Source: JANQPA01 sp964548175 (GTDB lineage: Bacteria; Bacteroidota; Bacteroidia; Chitinophagales; Saprospiraceae). Taken from it: a stretch of 64,000 nt of DNA. The stretch covers positions 1-64,000 of the forward strand of contig CAZJQS010000022.1 of assembly GCA_964548175.1 (NCBI GenBank), written 5' to 3'. Position 1 is the stretch's first letter; every line of letters starts with the position of its first letter. The notes beneath the pieces were generated by a model. That model was given only the letters and a program-made list of their open reading frames with translations, was not told where the DNA came from and did not search any database. Of this stretch, positions 50,840 through 60,071 are shown one piece after another. A program made the position numbers and the translations under genes.

Positions 50840-53107
50840 ATGATTTTTTATCAATCAAACATAAAAAGACTGGTGGGTATGACGGCATTGCTACTACTCA
50901 CCACATTTGTTATTGCACAAACTAATGTCGAGATAAGGCTACTGGACGAGGATTCCTATCTTCCAATCAATGGGGCCACTTTCGAATATGGGACTCAATC
51001 GGGTATATCTGACGAAGAGGGGATCATCTCCTTCAGTCCTCTCGAAGGGGAAAGCATGAAGCTTTCCCACATTAGTTATGGCAGTTGGATTATACGCCCT
51101 GCGGAAGTTCGACTATTGATCCAGGAAAAAGTACATTACAGAAAAAGCATGGCCATTAACTTTTATCCGGTTACAGTGATCGGATTAAGGTCTAGTCAGG
51201 TCCCTTCGCGAGGCATAAAGCTGAACCATCAGGATCGAATGGCGCATGATGGGGCGGCTATTCTTTTGCAGACCCCTGCTTTGAACGGTATACGGAAAGG
51301 GGGCAATTACGGTTTTGATCCTGTATTTCGCGGATTTAAATATGACCAGTTAAACATCGTGATGAACGGTGCACAAAGTGCTACGGCAGCCTGTCCGAAT
51401 CGCATGGATCCCCCCACCAGTCAAATGGCGCCTAATATGATGGACCGCATCGAGATATTGAAGGGGCCACACGCCTTGCGTTATGGAACAGGTTTCGGCG
51501 GAACGATCAACTTTATTTCTTCCAAACTTCGCTTTACCGAATCTGCTGACGTTTACGGCCGGTTCTCATCTGGTTACGAGAGCAACGGAGGTGTTTTACG
51601 CACTGAGGGGCAACTTGGGCTGAGTGGAAAGTCTTACGACCTGAGTCTTCTGGCCGCCTGGTCGCAGGGAAATGATTACCAGGCAGGTAATGGGCAAACG
51701 GTTCAAAGTGACTTCCGAAGGGGGAGCTTTGGCGCTAATTTGGGGGTTAGACTGGATGCTAATCAGCAGCTGCGCCTGTCCGCCAATTATAATATGGCCA
51801 GGGATGCTGACTTTCCCGCTTTGCCCATGGACCTCAGGGATGATGACACCTGGATGTTCAACTTGCGCCATGACATCAGCATTGACCGGGGCAGGCTGGA
51901 GTCATGGAACACCACTGTGTATGCCTCGTTTGTGGATCATCTTATGAATAATCTTCTCAAACCGCTTGATCCTCGCATGCTGAATGCCGAAACTTTCGCC
52001 ACGACTTACAATTACGGAGGGCGTACTGAAGGGGTATGGCGTTATGGTAAATCGACCTTATACGCCGGTGCGGACTTGCGAGTGGAAGGCGCTGAGGGGA
52101 CGCGGGTGCGGGAGTTTTTGATAGGGCCCAATGCCGGTAGAACGTTTAACGACAATGCGTGGCAAAACGGAAGCATCAGCAAAACCGGTTTATTCGCAGA
52201 ATATCATCTGCTAAATGAAAATTATCGCTTTGTTTTTTCCGGTCGAATGGAGTTAAATAGCGCGGATATCAGCGACCCTGATGAAGCTTTTCTTCAGGTA
52301 TACGAGGATACACAGATCACTCAATTGAATCCCAGTTTTAGTGCAGGCGTCTCCAGAATGTGGGATAATGGTCTAAAGATTGGTCTTTGGCTGGGGCGCG
52401 CCCAGCGCAGCGGGAGTCTGACTGAGAGATTCATTAATTATTTTCCAGTCGGACAAGACCCATTTGAGATGCTAGGCAATCCAAAACTTGATCCTGAGGT
52501 GAATAACCAGCTTGATCTGACGTTTGAATGGAGTTCCACTAAGACCTCATTAGAAGTAGATTTCTTTGCTTCTTATCTAGAAAACTTTATGTCTTCGGTG
52601 ATCGATCCTGAACTATCTCCCAGATTGCCGATGAGTCCTGGTGTTCGTCAATTTATCAATATTGAAGAAGCCTTTAAAACGGGGCTGGAGGTTAATTTCA
52701 CGCAGGAGCTGGGCGCGGCCTTGCAGCACCAGTTGGGGCTGGCTTATACTTATGCACAGGACCTGGAACGGGAGGAGCCGCTTCCGGAAATTGCGCCTTT
52801 TGACTTTCGTTACTTACTCAGGGGGATTTATATGAATGGAAAGCTTCAGCCGGAAGTCATTTTCCGGCATGTTTTGGAACAGTCCCGTATTTCTACTGAA
52901 TTTGGAGAAACGGTAACGCCTGCTTTTTCCTTGCTGGATATCCGTCTGTTTTATCAATTGTCTGATGGGCTGGGGCTTAGTGCAGGGATAAATAACCTGT
53001 TCGATGAAAACTACTACGAGCACCTAAACCGATCCGTACGGGGGCTTAATCAACCTATATTTGCGAGGGGAAGGAACTTCTCAATGTCCCTGAGTTGGAG
53101 TTTTTAA
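50840..53107 (+). CDS. TonB-dependent receptor, OprC/NosA-like (copper)
   Basis: Outer-membrane receptor of 755 residues: signal peptide (MTALLLLTTFVIAQ within residues 14-27), a carboxypeptidase-regulatory-like N-terminal domain (about 30-115), then plug (LILQTPALNGIRKGGNYGFDPVFRGF-type near 140-165) and a 22-strand barrel ending FSMSLSWSF. In the plug, ACPNRMDPPTS puts Cys185 and Met189 in a CxxxM arrangement. In the barrel, DHLMN puts His367 and Met369 in an HxM arrangement. The spacing (182) is close to the CxxxM and HxM copper site of Pseudomonas OprC (about 180). The ATG at 50840 matches the signal peptide. Copper uptake is inferred from these ligands. Confidence 0.85.
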   Translation: MIFYQSNIKRLVGMTALLLLTTFVIAQTNVEIRLLDEDSYLPINGATFEYGTQSGISDEEGIISFSPLEGESMKLSHISYGSWIIRPAEVRLLIQEKVHYRKSMAINFYPVTVIGLRSSQVPSRGIKLNHQDRMAHDGAAILLQTPALNGIRKGGNYGFDPVFRGFKYDQLNIVMNGAQSATAACPNRMDPPTSQMAPNMMDRIEILKGPHALRYGTGFGGTINFISSKLRFTESADVYGRFSSGYESNGGVLRTEGQLGLSGKSYDLSLLAAWSQGNDYQAGNGQTVQSDFRRGSFGANLGVRLDANQQLRLSANYNMARDADFPALPMDLRDDDTWMFNLRHDISIDRGRLESWNTTVYASFVDHLMNNLLKPLDPRMLNAETFATTYNYGGRTEGVWRYGKSTLYAGADLRVEGAEGTRVREFLIGPNAGRTFNDNAWQNGSISKTGLFAEYHLLNENYRFVFSGRMELNSADISDPDEAFLQVYEDTQITQLNPSFSAGVSRMWDNGLKIGLWLGRAQRSGSLTERFINYFPVGQDPFEMLGNPKLDPEVNNQLDLTFEWSSTKTSLEVDFFASYLENFMSSVIDPELSPRLPMSPGVRQFINIEEAFKTGLEVNFTQELGAALQHQLGLAYTYAQDLEREEPLPEIAPFDFRYLLRGIYMNGKLQPEVIFRHVLEQSRISTEFGETVTPAFSLLDIRLFYQLSDGLGLSAGINNLFDENYYEHLNRSVRGLNQPIFARGRNFSMSLSWSF

Positions 53108-53599
53108 TGGTAAGGCTGTCTCTGAAATCTTCGGATATTTGGGGGCAGCCACTGCATATTGACTTTTGTTCTGCTTTTGTATTGATCATTCTCATCTTTT
53201 TCAGTACATAAAGAACCATATATTGATAAAGAATTAGCTGTGATTTTTTTAATTTGGCGGGAGTGGTGTTTGACACCATGAATTGTGTACACAGTTGCCG
53301 TTTCAGATAACCATGTTTTTCCTAAAGTAACAGATCTTATGAAGAGCCGGTCTGCCCTAAGCTGAGGGCAGGATTCGGGTTCAAGTAGTTAAAGATCTTT
53401 TTTTTGAAGTTGTCTAAAAAGCATCTTACACCTTTGCGCCGCCTAATAAATTTTTAGTGGTGTTTTTTAAGGAAAAATGGAATTTTTCCTTAAAAAACAC
53501 CACTAAAAAAATTACATCAATGGCTGGCGAAAAGGGACGTAAGTCTTTTTCGCCAGCCTCGAATTATAGATAATTTGTGGAAAGGTAAAAAATGAGGTT
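53108..53599. other. Noncoding region before the universal stress genes
   Basis: 492 nt without a credible gene. A small hairpin CTGCCCT..AGGGCAG lies at 53352-53371 and a nested inverted-repeat element at 53406-53561. No T-run follows the small hairpin, so a terminator role is uncertain. Confidence 0.65.
53406..53561. repeat. Nested inverted-repeat element, copy 2
   Basis: The left part, GTCTAAAAAGCATC then GCCTAATAAATTT, and the right part, GTAAGTCTTTTT then CAGCCTCG, align with the element at 33695-33843. A perfect inner hairpin has 28-bp arms (53451-53478 and 53482-53509). A second hairpin, GGCTGGCGAAAA / TTTTCGCCAGCC, occupies 53522-53558. No ORF is present. Confidence 0.85.
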
Positions 53600-54745
53600 A
53601 TGAAGTTAATTGAAAAAATTTTGCTGGCCATTGATTTTATGGAAGGCTATGAAAAGGTCGTGGATCATGCTGTTCAACTGGCGCAAGCTTTTAATGCAAC
53701 CATTGTACCTTTGCATGTCCTGCCCGGAGACCTGGATGATGAGAAGCTAAAGAAAATGGTGGAAGCAGCTGCTCAAAACAAGCTTTTCGAACTGCAGCAA
53801 CAACTGAGCGACCGTGGGGTCCAGTCTTCAGAAGCCACGCTGGAAGCAGGACGTCCTTTTAGTGTGATCGTCGAGAGTGCAGATAGGATCGACGCCAATG
53901 TGATCGTGGTAGGCGCCGGGGTAAAAAAGAAGAAGGACAAATTCCAGTTGGGTACTACAGCCGAAAAGATCATTCGCTTGTCGGGCAAACCCGTTTGGGT
54001 GGTCAAAAAAGATCAGGCGCCACAGATCAGGACCATACTCTGCCCGGTTGATTTCTCCGAGCCCTCAACGATCTCTTTGAAAAATGCTATTATTATAGCC
54101 CGCCGATTCGATGCCGAGCTCATCGTATTGAGTATATACGAACACATCAGTTCTCGCGGAGTGGTTTATTACAAGAAAGAATGGGAAGAACAGGGGGCGC
54201 TCGGCTTATCGAAATACAAAGGCCGGCTGGGTGGTTATCTGGTGAAAAATTTCAACTGGCATGGGGTGAAATGGAAGCGGATCGTTCGTTCGGGCGTTCC
54301 TGAAACCGAGGTGCTGGCTACTATTCAGGAGCATCAAGTCGACCTGCTTATGATGGGGACTACGGGGCGTAGCGGGCTCAGCAAAATGATGATGGGAAGT
54401 GTGACAGAAAAAGTGGTGCGTGAGGTGCCTTGCAGTTTTGTGACAACCAAAGCAGAAGATCTTATCCGGCTCCAGTTGGAAAGCAGCATTAAGGACATCG
54501 ACAGGCATTACCAGATCGCTACGCAACTGGTGAAGGACGGTTTTTTTGAAGAAGCGGAGCATGAATACAACATTTGCCTGAAGATCAGCAATATGCATCT
54601 GCCTTCCCTGAACGGCCTGGCTAAGTTGTATGACATACAAGGAAGGGAAAAGGAGGCCGAAACGTATCGCAAAATGGCTAAAGATGTATTGCATACCATT
54701 TGGAATACCCGGATCGAAGAAGATATCCGGAAGGGATTGAGCTAG
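53600..54745 (+). CDS. Universal stress protein: two USP domains plus TPR-like tail
   Basis: 381 residues. USP domain 1 (about 1-140) and domain 2 (about 147-285) each carry the ATP-binding pattern G-2x-G-9x-G(S/T): GAGVKKKKDKFQLGTT and GTTGRSGLSKMMMGS. The remaining roughly 95 residues (290-381) hold 'YQIATQLVKDGFFEEAEHEYNICLKISNMHLPSLNGLAKLYDIQGREKEAETYRKM', which fits two tetratricopeptide-like repeats. USP proteins bind ATP or AMP and help survival under stress; the TPR-like tail suggests a protein partner. It is followed 65 nt later by another USP gene. Confidence 0.85.
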   Translation: MKLIEKILLAIDFMEGYEKVVDHAVQLAQAFNATIVPLHVLPGDLDDEKLKKMVEAAAQNKLFELQQQLSDRGVQSSEATLEAGRPFSVIVESADRIDANVIVVGAGVKKKKDKFQLGTTAEKIIRLSGKPVWVVKKDQAPQIRTILCPVDFSEPSTISLKNAIIIARRFDAELIVLSIYEHISSRGVVYYKKEWEEQGALGLSKYKGRLGGYLVKNFNWHGVKWKRIVRSGVPETEVLATIQEHQVDLLMMGTTGRSGLSKMMMGSVTEKVVREVPCSFVTTKAEDLIRLQLESSIKDIDRHYQIATQLVKDGFFEEAEHEYNICLKISNMHLPSLNGLAKLYDIQGREKEAETYRKMAKDVLHTIWNTRIEEDIRKGLS

Positions 54746-54810
54746 ATTATGTCAAATTTGTATCTTTCAATACTTTTTTGAAATTGTTTACCTAAATAAA
54801 ACCACTATAT

Positions 54811-55620
54811 ATGAGATCAATACTGGTTCCGACCGATTTTTCACCGAACGCTGAAAATGCCCTGACCTTTGCCATCACTATCGCCAATAAATTTGACGCT
54901 AAAGTTGAATTGCTGCATACCTACCAGGTAGCCAAGAGAGCCCTTGTCTTACTCGATATCGAAAGCGTCATGAGAGAAGAGGCTGAAGAGAAAATGGAAC
55001 GCTCCATAAAAAAGTTCAAACCGGAAATGAATAATCCCGAGCGACTTTCCGGCCATGTTATACTCGGTGGAGCTGCTGCGACGACCAGTAAGTGGGAGGA
55101 TAAGGTTGCCGCCGACCTGGTGGTCATGGGAACACAAGGGGCTACAGATGCCATAGAGGTTTTTGTGGGTAGTGTAACGGGAGCGGTATTGAGGCAATCA
55201 AAAAAGCCTGTGCTGGCCATTCCGTCAGGATTTGATTTTCGCCTTTTCAACAGGATCGTATTGGCAGTTGATGATCAACCGCTTCCTCCGGCGCCTGTTT
55301 TTGAGGTGCTCAAAGAACTGGCCCTGGCTTTTGAAGCCGAAGTGGATGTTTTCCATTTAAAGACTAAGGAAAGTAAGGGCATCGACCATCAAATTGAAGA
55401 ATACCTGAAGGGCGTACCTGTTTCTTATCATGAAATAGCAGATGAAAAAGGCGAAGTATACAACAGAATGAATGAATTCGTCAAAGATAATGAAGCTGAT
55501 CTGTTGTGCATGATTCGTAGAAAAAGAGGCTTTTTTGAGGCTCTCTTTAAAGGCAGTTCAACCATTAAGCAAGTCTACAACAGCCCGGTTCCATTGCTGG
55601 TGTTAATAGAACAACAGTAA
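54811..55620 (+). CDS. Universal stress protein, two USP domains
   Basis: 269 residues. Domain 1 (about 1-145) has the ATP-loop pattern GTQGATDAIEVFVGS. Domain 2 (about 148-269) is more divergent and lacks a clear G-2x-G-9x-G(S/T) loop, ending 'GSSTIKQVYNSPVPLLVL'. It starts MRSILVPTDFSPNAENAL, a standard USP N terminus. It stands beside the two-domain USP at 53600, on the same strand, so they may share a promoter or have arisen by duplication. Confidence 0.85.
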   Translation: MRSILVPTDFSPNAENALTFAITIANKFDAKVELLHTYQVAKRALVLLDIESVMREEAEEKMERSIKKFKPEMNNPERLSGHVILGGAAATTSKWEDKVAADLVVMGTQGATDAIEVFVGSVTGAVLRQSKKPVLAIPSGFDFRLFNRIVLAVDDQPLPPAPVFEVLKELALAFEAEVDVFHLKTKESKGIDHQIEEYLKGVPVSYHEIADEKGEVYNRMNEFVKDNEADLLCMIRRKRGFFEALFKGSSTIKQVYNSPVPLLVLIEQQ

Positions 55621-55643
55621 AAAGAATAATGCTTTGCTAACAG

Positions 55644-55830
55644 GGGGTTGTGTAAAAGGTCATTGTACACACCCACCTATCGGCCGGCAGGTTTGCCCGC
55701 CAGCAAGAGGGCACAGCCTATAAAATTCTCTTTTGACATTTTTGCCGAAGAAAACCACAGATTTTCTTCGGCAAAAATGTCAAAAGTAAAACTAAGCGGT
55801 GCAGACGAGCAGGATGACCTTTTACATAAC
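55644..55830. repeat. Nested inverted-repeat element, third type
   Basis: Outer arms GTTGTGTAAAAGGTCAT (55647-55663) and ATGACCTTTTACATAAC (55814-55830) pair with one mismatch. An inner perfect hairpin has 25-bp arms (55730-55754 and 55762-55786) and a 7-nt loop. The left border GGGGTTGTGTAAAAGGTC resembles the elements at 9815 and 48500. It separates the USP genes from the V-ATPase operon and has no real ORF. Confidence 0.85.
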
Positions 55831-55847
55831 GCTTTGTTGATTAAAAC

Positions 55848-56303
55848 TTACAGACCTGCATTGATTAGGAAGGTAGCGGCAAAAGCGACGATGGCGTATA
55901 ATTCCGGAAAAACCGCCAACACCATTGTTTTGCCGAAAACGTCATAACCAGAACCAATGCCTGCAATGCCATTGGCGCAGATCTGCCCCTGTCGAATGGC
56001 GGAGATCAGCGAGACCAGCCCCAGGGCAAATCCTGCCGCTAAAATCGCCATTCCTTGCAATACACTTATTTCGGCGTTTAAAACCCCCGAACTGTTGATG
56101 ATGAAAAAGCCCGCAAACCCATACAGCCCCTGGGTGCCGGGAAGAGCGCTTAACAGCATGTAACTACCAAAAGCATCTTCATTTTTTTTCAACGCTCCTA
56201 TGGTGGCGTTGCCTCCAATAGAAACACCAACAGCGCTTCCTACGCCGGCCAGGCCGATCATGAGTCCTAGTCCTATATAAGCAAGTACGATCGCAGTAGT
56301 CAT
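55848..56303 (-). CDS. V-type ATPase subunit K (rotor ring)
   Basis: 151 residues forming two hairpins of two membrane helices each, the proteolipid of the V-type ATPase. ALPGTQGLYG (Pro55, Thr57, Gln58) and RQGQ (Gln105) lie in the regions of the sodium-coordinating residues of Enterococcus NtpK, and FPELYAI holds the conserved ion-binding Glu134. These suggest Na+ rather than H+ coupling, but this needs structural comparison. Last gene of the E-DUF2764-A-B-D-I-K operon. Confidence 0.9.
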   Translation of the reverse strand: MTTAIVLAYIGLGLMIGLAGVGSAVGVSIGGNATIGALKKNEDAFGSYMLLSALPGTQGLYGFAGFFIINSSGVLNAEISVLQGMAILAAGFALGLVSLISAIRQGQICANGIAGIGSGYDVFGKTMVLAVFPELYAIVAFAATFLINAGL

Positions 56304-56324
56304 AAATATTTTAGTTTGTTTTAG

Positions 56325-58112
56325 TTATAGTTCTTGATGGTTGGAAAATGGCTTATAGGCTTTTCCTCCTCCGGAAAATCCGGCGTTTTTGTAGAATTCT
56401 ACAAATGTAAGGCGCATCGGATGTACAAAAGCACCCAGAGACGCGATCAGGAGATTGAGCCCATGGCCGATCAATAAAAACAATACAAATAAAACCGGCC
56501 CTACATAGGGGACGCCTTCATTGATTTGCAGTGCGATATCATTAACGACGAAACCCAGGATAGCACTGGAAATGCCCAGTGCAAAAAGCCGAATATAGCT
56601 GAGCAGATCCCCGAAAATCCCTGTAATGCCATACAATTCCCACACTCCCTTACCCAGCCTGCCCAGCAAACCCGCTCTGGGATCATTAAATAAAAGGATC
56701 AATCCGACTCCCCCCCATACCGTATAGCCCGATACAGGCCCTGCAAGCTTCAACAGGCCCAGGTCGAGTAGACTCAGCAAAAGAATGATCCACCCAAAAC
56801 TCGAAATACTATACACAAAGCTGTATTGTCGCATCTGATTAAAAGCTTTGATGAGCAATCCAAAAAAGATCTGCACCGCCCCAAGGATCAGCGCCAGTTG
56901 GAAGGTCTGGTCGCTGTTCAGCATATAGTCCCGAATATTACCCAAAAAAGCGTATTGATCTTCCAGCAGGTTCATCCCAAAAAAAGTGCCCGTGATGATC
57001 CCGAACAGGATCGTCGCTCCACCCAGGAATTGAACCAAGGAAAGAATAGGCTTCATATTTTTCTTCGCCCTGAACTTGTATATGGTCGCTGCGAGCAATA
57101 AAAACAAACCATAGCCGGCGTCGCCCAGACAAAAGCCGAAAAACAGCATGAAAAAAGGAGCAAAATAAGGCGTCAGATCCAACTCCCAATAAGAGGGCAA
57201 TGCAAACAATTTTGCAATGGGTTCAAAAAGCCGCGAAAACCAGGTGTTCTTCAATAAGATGGGCGGGGGATCATAAGGTTCGGGTTTTTCTGATAGCATT
57301 GCCACCTCTTTTTTCCTGAAAAAGGTTTGGAGTGCTTTCTCCTTTCGGGCCGGAGCAAATCCCTCGACCAACATGACCGACCCTTGCGCTTCTTCGCGGG
57401 TGTTCTCCAACACTTCAATTAATTGGATAGCGCTTTCAGTTTTCTTTTCCGCCGTCTTTAGTGCGGTAATACCAGTGGCTGCCAGGTCATCGAGGCGCTT
57501 GTTGAGCAGGCTGATCTTTTCTTTCATAGATTGGTGCAAGGCCTTCAATGCTTCCAGGCTTTTTTCAGGGGTTGGTATCTCTTCTGCGTCGAGGGCAACT
57601 TCTTCTTCGCCTTTTGCAATAACGACAAAATAGATGTCCGGAGGTTGTTCGTTGATGGTAAACAGGAAATACTCGTTTTTCCATTCGGGCTGGAACTTTT
57701 TGATGGGGCACGTGAAAAAACGAATATGAAGTCCGGCATCTTCCAGTTGGTGCAGTGTATCTATCGAGAATGAACCCCAGGGTTGGAGAAAGTCGATCTC
57801 CTTTTGCAGGCCATTGAGTTCTTGCTTTGTTTTTTCCAGCTGTTCGGTCAGTTCTTGATGAGTGCTGACGAGGTCGAAGCCTTCCTCAGCAGTGGCGCCG
57901 GGATTTTCTTTAGCTTCAATATCGCGATGACCGAGTGCTTTTAATGCACTTCGTATTTCCTTTAATTGGGCTATTTCACCACGCAATTCTTCAGAGGGCT
58001 CAACAGATCTGTAGCGTACATGCAATACGCCCAGAGCCCGAAGGTCTTCCAGGAAGTTCATGTAATCGGCATGGTACACCACAAAGGCATATTTTTTCAT
58101 GGGTACGATCAT
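56325..58112 (-). CDS. V-type ATPase subunit I (a-type stator)
   Basis: 595 residues: cytoplasmic N-terminal part of about 300 residues with coiled coils ('EQLEKTKQELNGLQKEIDFLQP') and a C-terminal membrane part with about seven helices ('YFAPFFMLFFGFCLGDAGYGLFLLLAA', 'IRLFALGISSAILGFVVNDIA'). It holds the Arg in SYIRLFALGI that faces the rotor Glu. The start overlaps the subunit D stop (ATGA); the in-frame ATG at 58100 is an alternative. The family is firm. Confidence 0.93.
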   Translation of the reverse strand: MIVPMKKYAFVVYHADYMNFLEDLRALGVLHVRYRSVEPSEELRGEIAQLKEIRSALKALGHRDIEAKENPGATAEEGFDLVSTHQELTEQLEKTKQELNGLQKEIDFLQPWGSFSIDTLHQLEDAGLHIRFFTCPIKKFQPEWKNEYFLFTINEQPPDIYFVVIAKGEEEVALDAEEIPTPEKSLEALKALHQSMKEKISLLNKRLDDLAATGITALKTAEKKTESAIQLIEVLENTREEAQGSVMLVEGFAPARKEKALQTFFRKKEVAMLSEKPEPYDPPPILLKNTWFSRLFEPIAKLFALPSYWELDLTPYFAPFFMLFFGFCLGDAGYGLFLLLAATIYKFRAKKNMKPILSLVQFLGGATILFGIITGTFFGMNLLEDQYAFLGNIRDYMLNSDQTFQLALILGAVQIFFGLLIKAFNQMRQYSFVYSISSFGWIILLLSLLDLGLLKLAGPVSGYTVWGGVGLILLFNDPRAGLLGRLGKGVWELYGITGIFGDLLSYIRLFALGISSAILGFVVNDIALQINEGVPYVGPVLFVLFLLIGHGLNLLIASLGAFVHPMRLTFVEFYKNAGFSGGGKAYKPFSNHQEL

Positions 58113-58711
58113 AGCGCTTCTTGGTTTTTCTCTTTTTTGTTCTTAATGATCTTCTGAGCCGCCTTGGCCAGGTTTTCCTGGTCTTCTAAAAAGCGTTTGA
58201 TCTTTTTTATCGCATCTTCATAACCAGGTATTTGCACTTTTTCATATAGATTGACCTTTTGGGTCGTTTTCTTTCGGGCATGGTCCAGTAATTCCATCTG
58301 CTGATATAAAAAGGAGCGCCTCAGGGAAATGGTCACCCATTCTTTGATCAGTTTAATGCCGGCCGGGAACCAGGCTGGTTTGTTGAACAAACTGTACGGG
58401 ACCGGCTCGAAGGCGATCTCTTCCAGCACGGGAATACTCACCCCGGCTATTTTTCGGATATGGCTCTTAATGGATCCGATCTTTATCAGGTCGAAATCAA
58501 ACGCTTCCCAAAGTCCGGCCATTTCCTTATGCGTTTTCAGCTTACTGTTGAGCAACTGATCCATTTCCTGGGCGTCCCGGCGAGCCTTTTTGACTTCAAT
58601 ACGCAGAGCTGCTTCCTTATTTTTGAGGATAGGCAGCGCATTCTCCCGAATCTTAAGTTGCTTGTTGAGCCGCTGAAGCTCAGTTTTATTGTATTGGAAT
58701 TTAATGGCCAT
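58109..58711 (-). CDS. V-type ATPase subunit D (central stalk)
   Basis: 200 residues, mostly long alpha helices at both ends ('YNKTELQRLNKQLKIRENALPILKNKEAALRIEVKKAR' and the C-terminal 'IKKIKRFLEDQENLAKAAQKIIKNKK'), as in the antiparallel coiled coil of subunit D. It couples ATP hydrolysis to rotor turning. It overlaps subunit I by 4 nt and follows subunit B by 31 nt. Confidence 0.92.
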   Translation of the reverse strand: MAIKFQYNKTELQRLNKQLKIRENALPILKNKEAALRIEVKKARRDAQEMDQLLNSKLKTHKEMAGLWEAFDFDLIKIGSIKSHIRKIAGVSIPVLEEIAFEPVPYSLFNKPAWFPAGIKLIKEWVTISLRRSFLYQQMELLDHARKKTTQKVNLYEKVQIPGYEDAIKKIKRFLEDQENLAKAAQKIIKNKKEKNQEAL

Positions 58712-58742
58712 GTGCTTTGTGTACTTTTCTAAGGTTCGGTGA

Positions 58743-60068
58743 TCATTGCTTTTTCGGCCAGTGCTGTTCGACGAATTCCTGCTTAATACCCACTTCGGCT
58801 ATGGTGAAATACTTGGCGAAAAGCTCCCAGCAAATGTCCAGCATGCGTTCAGTATCGATGTTCACATCAATAGCCAGCAAGCGGTCGGCATATTCTTTTG
58901 CGAATTCCAGTGCGCGCTGGTCATAGTCGGTCAGGTCAAAACCGTTTTCCAGTTTGGTGCGGGCATTGGCGGCGTCGGCATAAAGCCGGATGGCGGCGTT
59001 CATCACCTGTGGATGATCGGACCGCGTTTTTTTGCCGATTACCAACTGCTTGAGTCGCGATAAACTGCGGAACGGATCGACAATAACTTTGCCGATGTCC
59101 GAGTCCCGGCGCAGAAAAAGCTGTCCCTCAGTGATGTAGCCAGTATTGTCCGGGATAGCATGGGTAATGTCTCCTCCGGAAAGGGTCGTCACTGCAATGA
59201 TGGTTATGGTGCCGCCTGCTTTAAACTGGACGGCTTTTTCATAAAGCTTGGCCAGGTCGCTGTAAAGCGAGCCCGGCATACTGTCCTTGGAAGGGATCTG
59301 ATCCATCCGGTTGGAAACGATACTCAGCGCATCGGCGTAGAGCGTCATGTCGGACAGTAATACCAGCACTTTCTCGTTTTTGTCGACGGCAAAGTATTCC
59401 GCTGCGGTTAACGCCATGTCCGGAATCAGGAGCCGCTCTACGGGCGGATCTTCCGTGGTATTGATAAAGCTGACGGTTCGGTGCAGAGAACCTGCATTTT
59501 CAAAAACATTGCGAAAATACAGATAGTCGTCATTAGTCAACCCGATACCGCCAAGGACGATCTTATCGGCTTGCGCTCTGAGCGCCACCATAGCCATTAC
59601 CTGATTGTAGGGCTGGTCGGGATCGGCAAAGAAAGGGATCTTTTGACCCGTGACCAGGGTATTGTTCAGGTCAATGCCGGCAATGCCGGTGGTGATCAGC
59701 TCTGAAGGCTGTTGCCGGCGGGCCGGATTCACAGAAGGGCCGCCGATCTCTCTTTCTTCGCCTTCCAGTTCAGGCCCCTGATCAATTGGATTGCCGTAGG
59801 CGTTTAGAAATCGGCCTGCCAGAGCGTCTCCCACTTTCAAAGAAGGGGCTTTACCTAAAAAGACTACTTCCGCATCTGTTGGAATACCTTCCGTCCCTGC
59901 GAAGATCTGTAGAGTGATCTCATCGCCGATGATTTTTACTACCTGGGCGGCTCTGCCATTGACGAGCGCCAGCTCTTCATAGCCCACACCGGTCGCTTCC
60001 ACCGTACAGGTCGCTTTGGTAATTTGATCAATTTTAGTGTAAATTCGCTGAAAAGCTCTTGCTTCCAT
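58743..60068 (-). CDS. V-type ATPase subunit B (non-catalytic)
   Basis: 441 residues. It resembles the regulatory B subunit, with a beta-barrel N terminus, 'GRFLNAYGNPIDQGPEL', 'ELITTGIAGIDLNNTLVTGQKIPFFADPDQPYNQV' (no Walker A) and a C-terminal helical part. Alternates with A in the hexameric head. It lies 3 nt after subunit A. Length is usual for bacterial V-type B. Confidence 0.94.
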   Translation of the reverse strand: MEARAFQRIYTKIDQITKATCTVEATGVGYEELALVNGRAAQVVKIIGDEITLQIFAGTEGIPTDAEVVFLGKAPSLKVGDALAGRFLNAYGNPIDQGPELEGEEREIGGPSVNPARRQQPSELITTGIAGIDLNNTLVTGQKIPFFADPDQPYNQVMAMVALRAQADKIVLGGIGLTNDDYLYFRNVFENAGSLHRTVSFINTTEDPPVERLLIPDMALTAAEYFAVDKNEKVLVLLSDMTLYADALSIVSNRMDQIPSKDSMPGSLYSDLAKLYEKAVQFKAGGTITIIAVTTLSGGDITHAIPDNTGYITEGQLFLRRDSDIGKVIVDPFRSLSRLKQLVIGKKTRSDHPQVMNAAIRLYADAANARTKLENGFDLTDYDQRALEFAKEYADRLLAIDVNIDTERMLDICWELFAKYFTIAEVGIKQEFVEQHWPKKQ

Positions 60069-60071
60069 TTC

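Noticed and set aside
55648..55947. A plus-strand reading frame of about 100 codons before the V-ATPase operon
   Set aside because: It runs through the arms of a nested palindrome and into the end of subunit K on the other strand; composition is that of the repeat, not of a gene.
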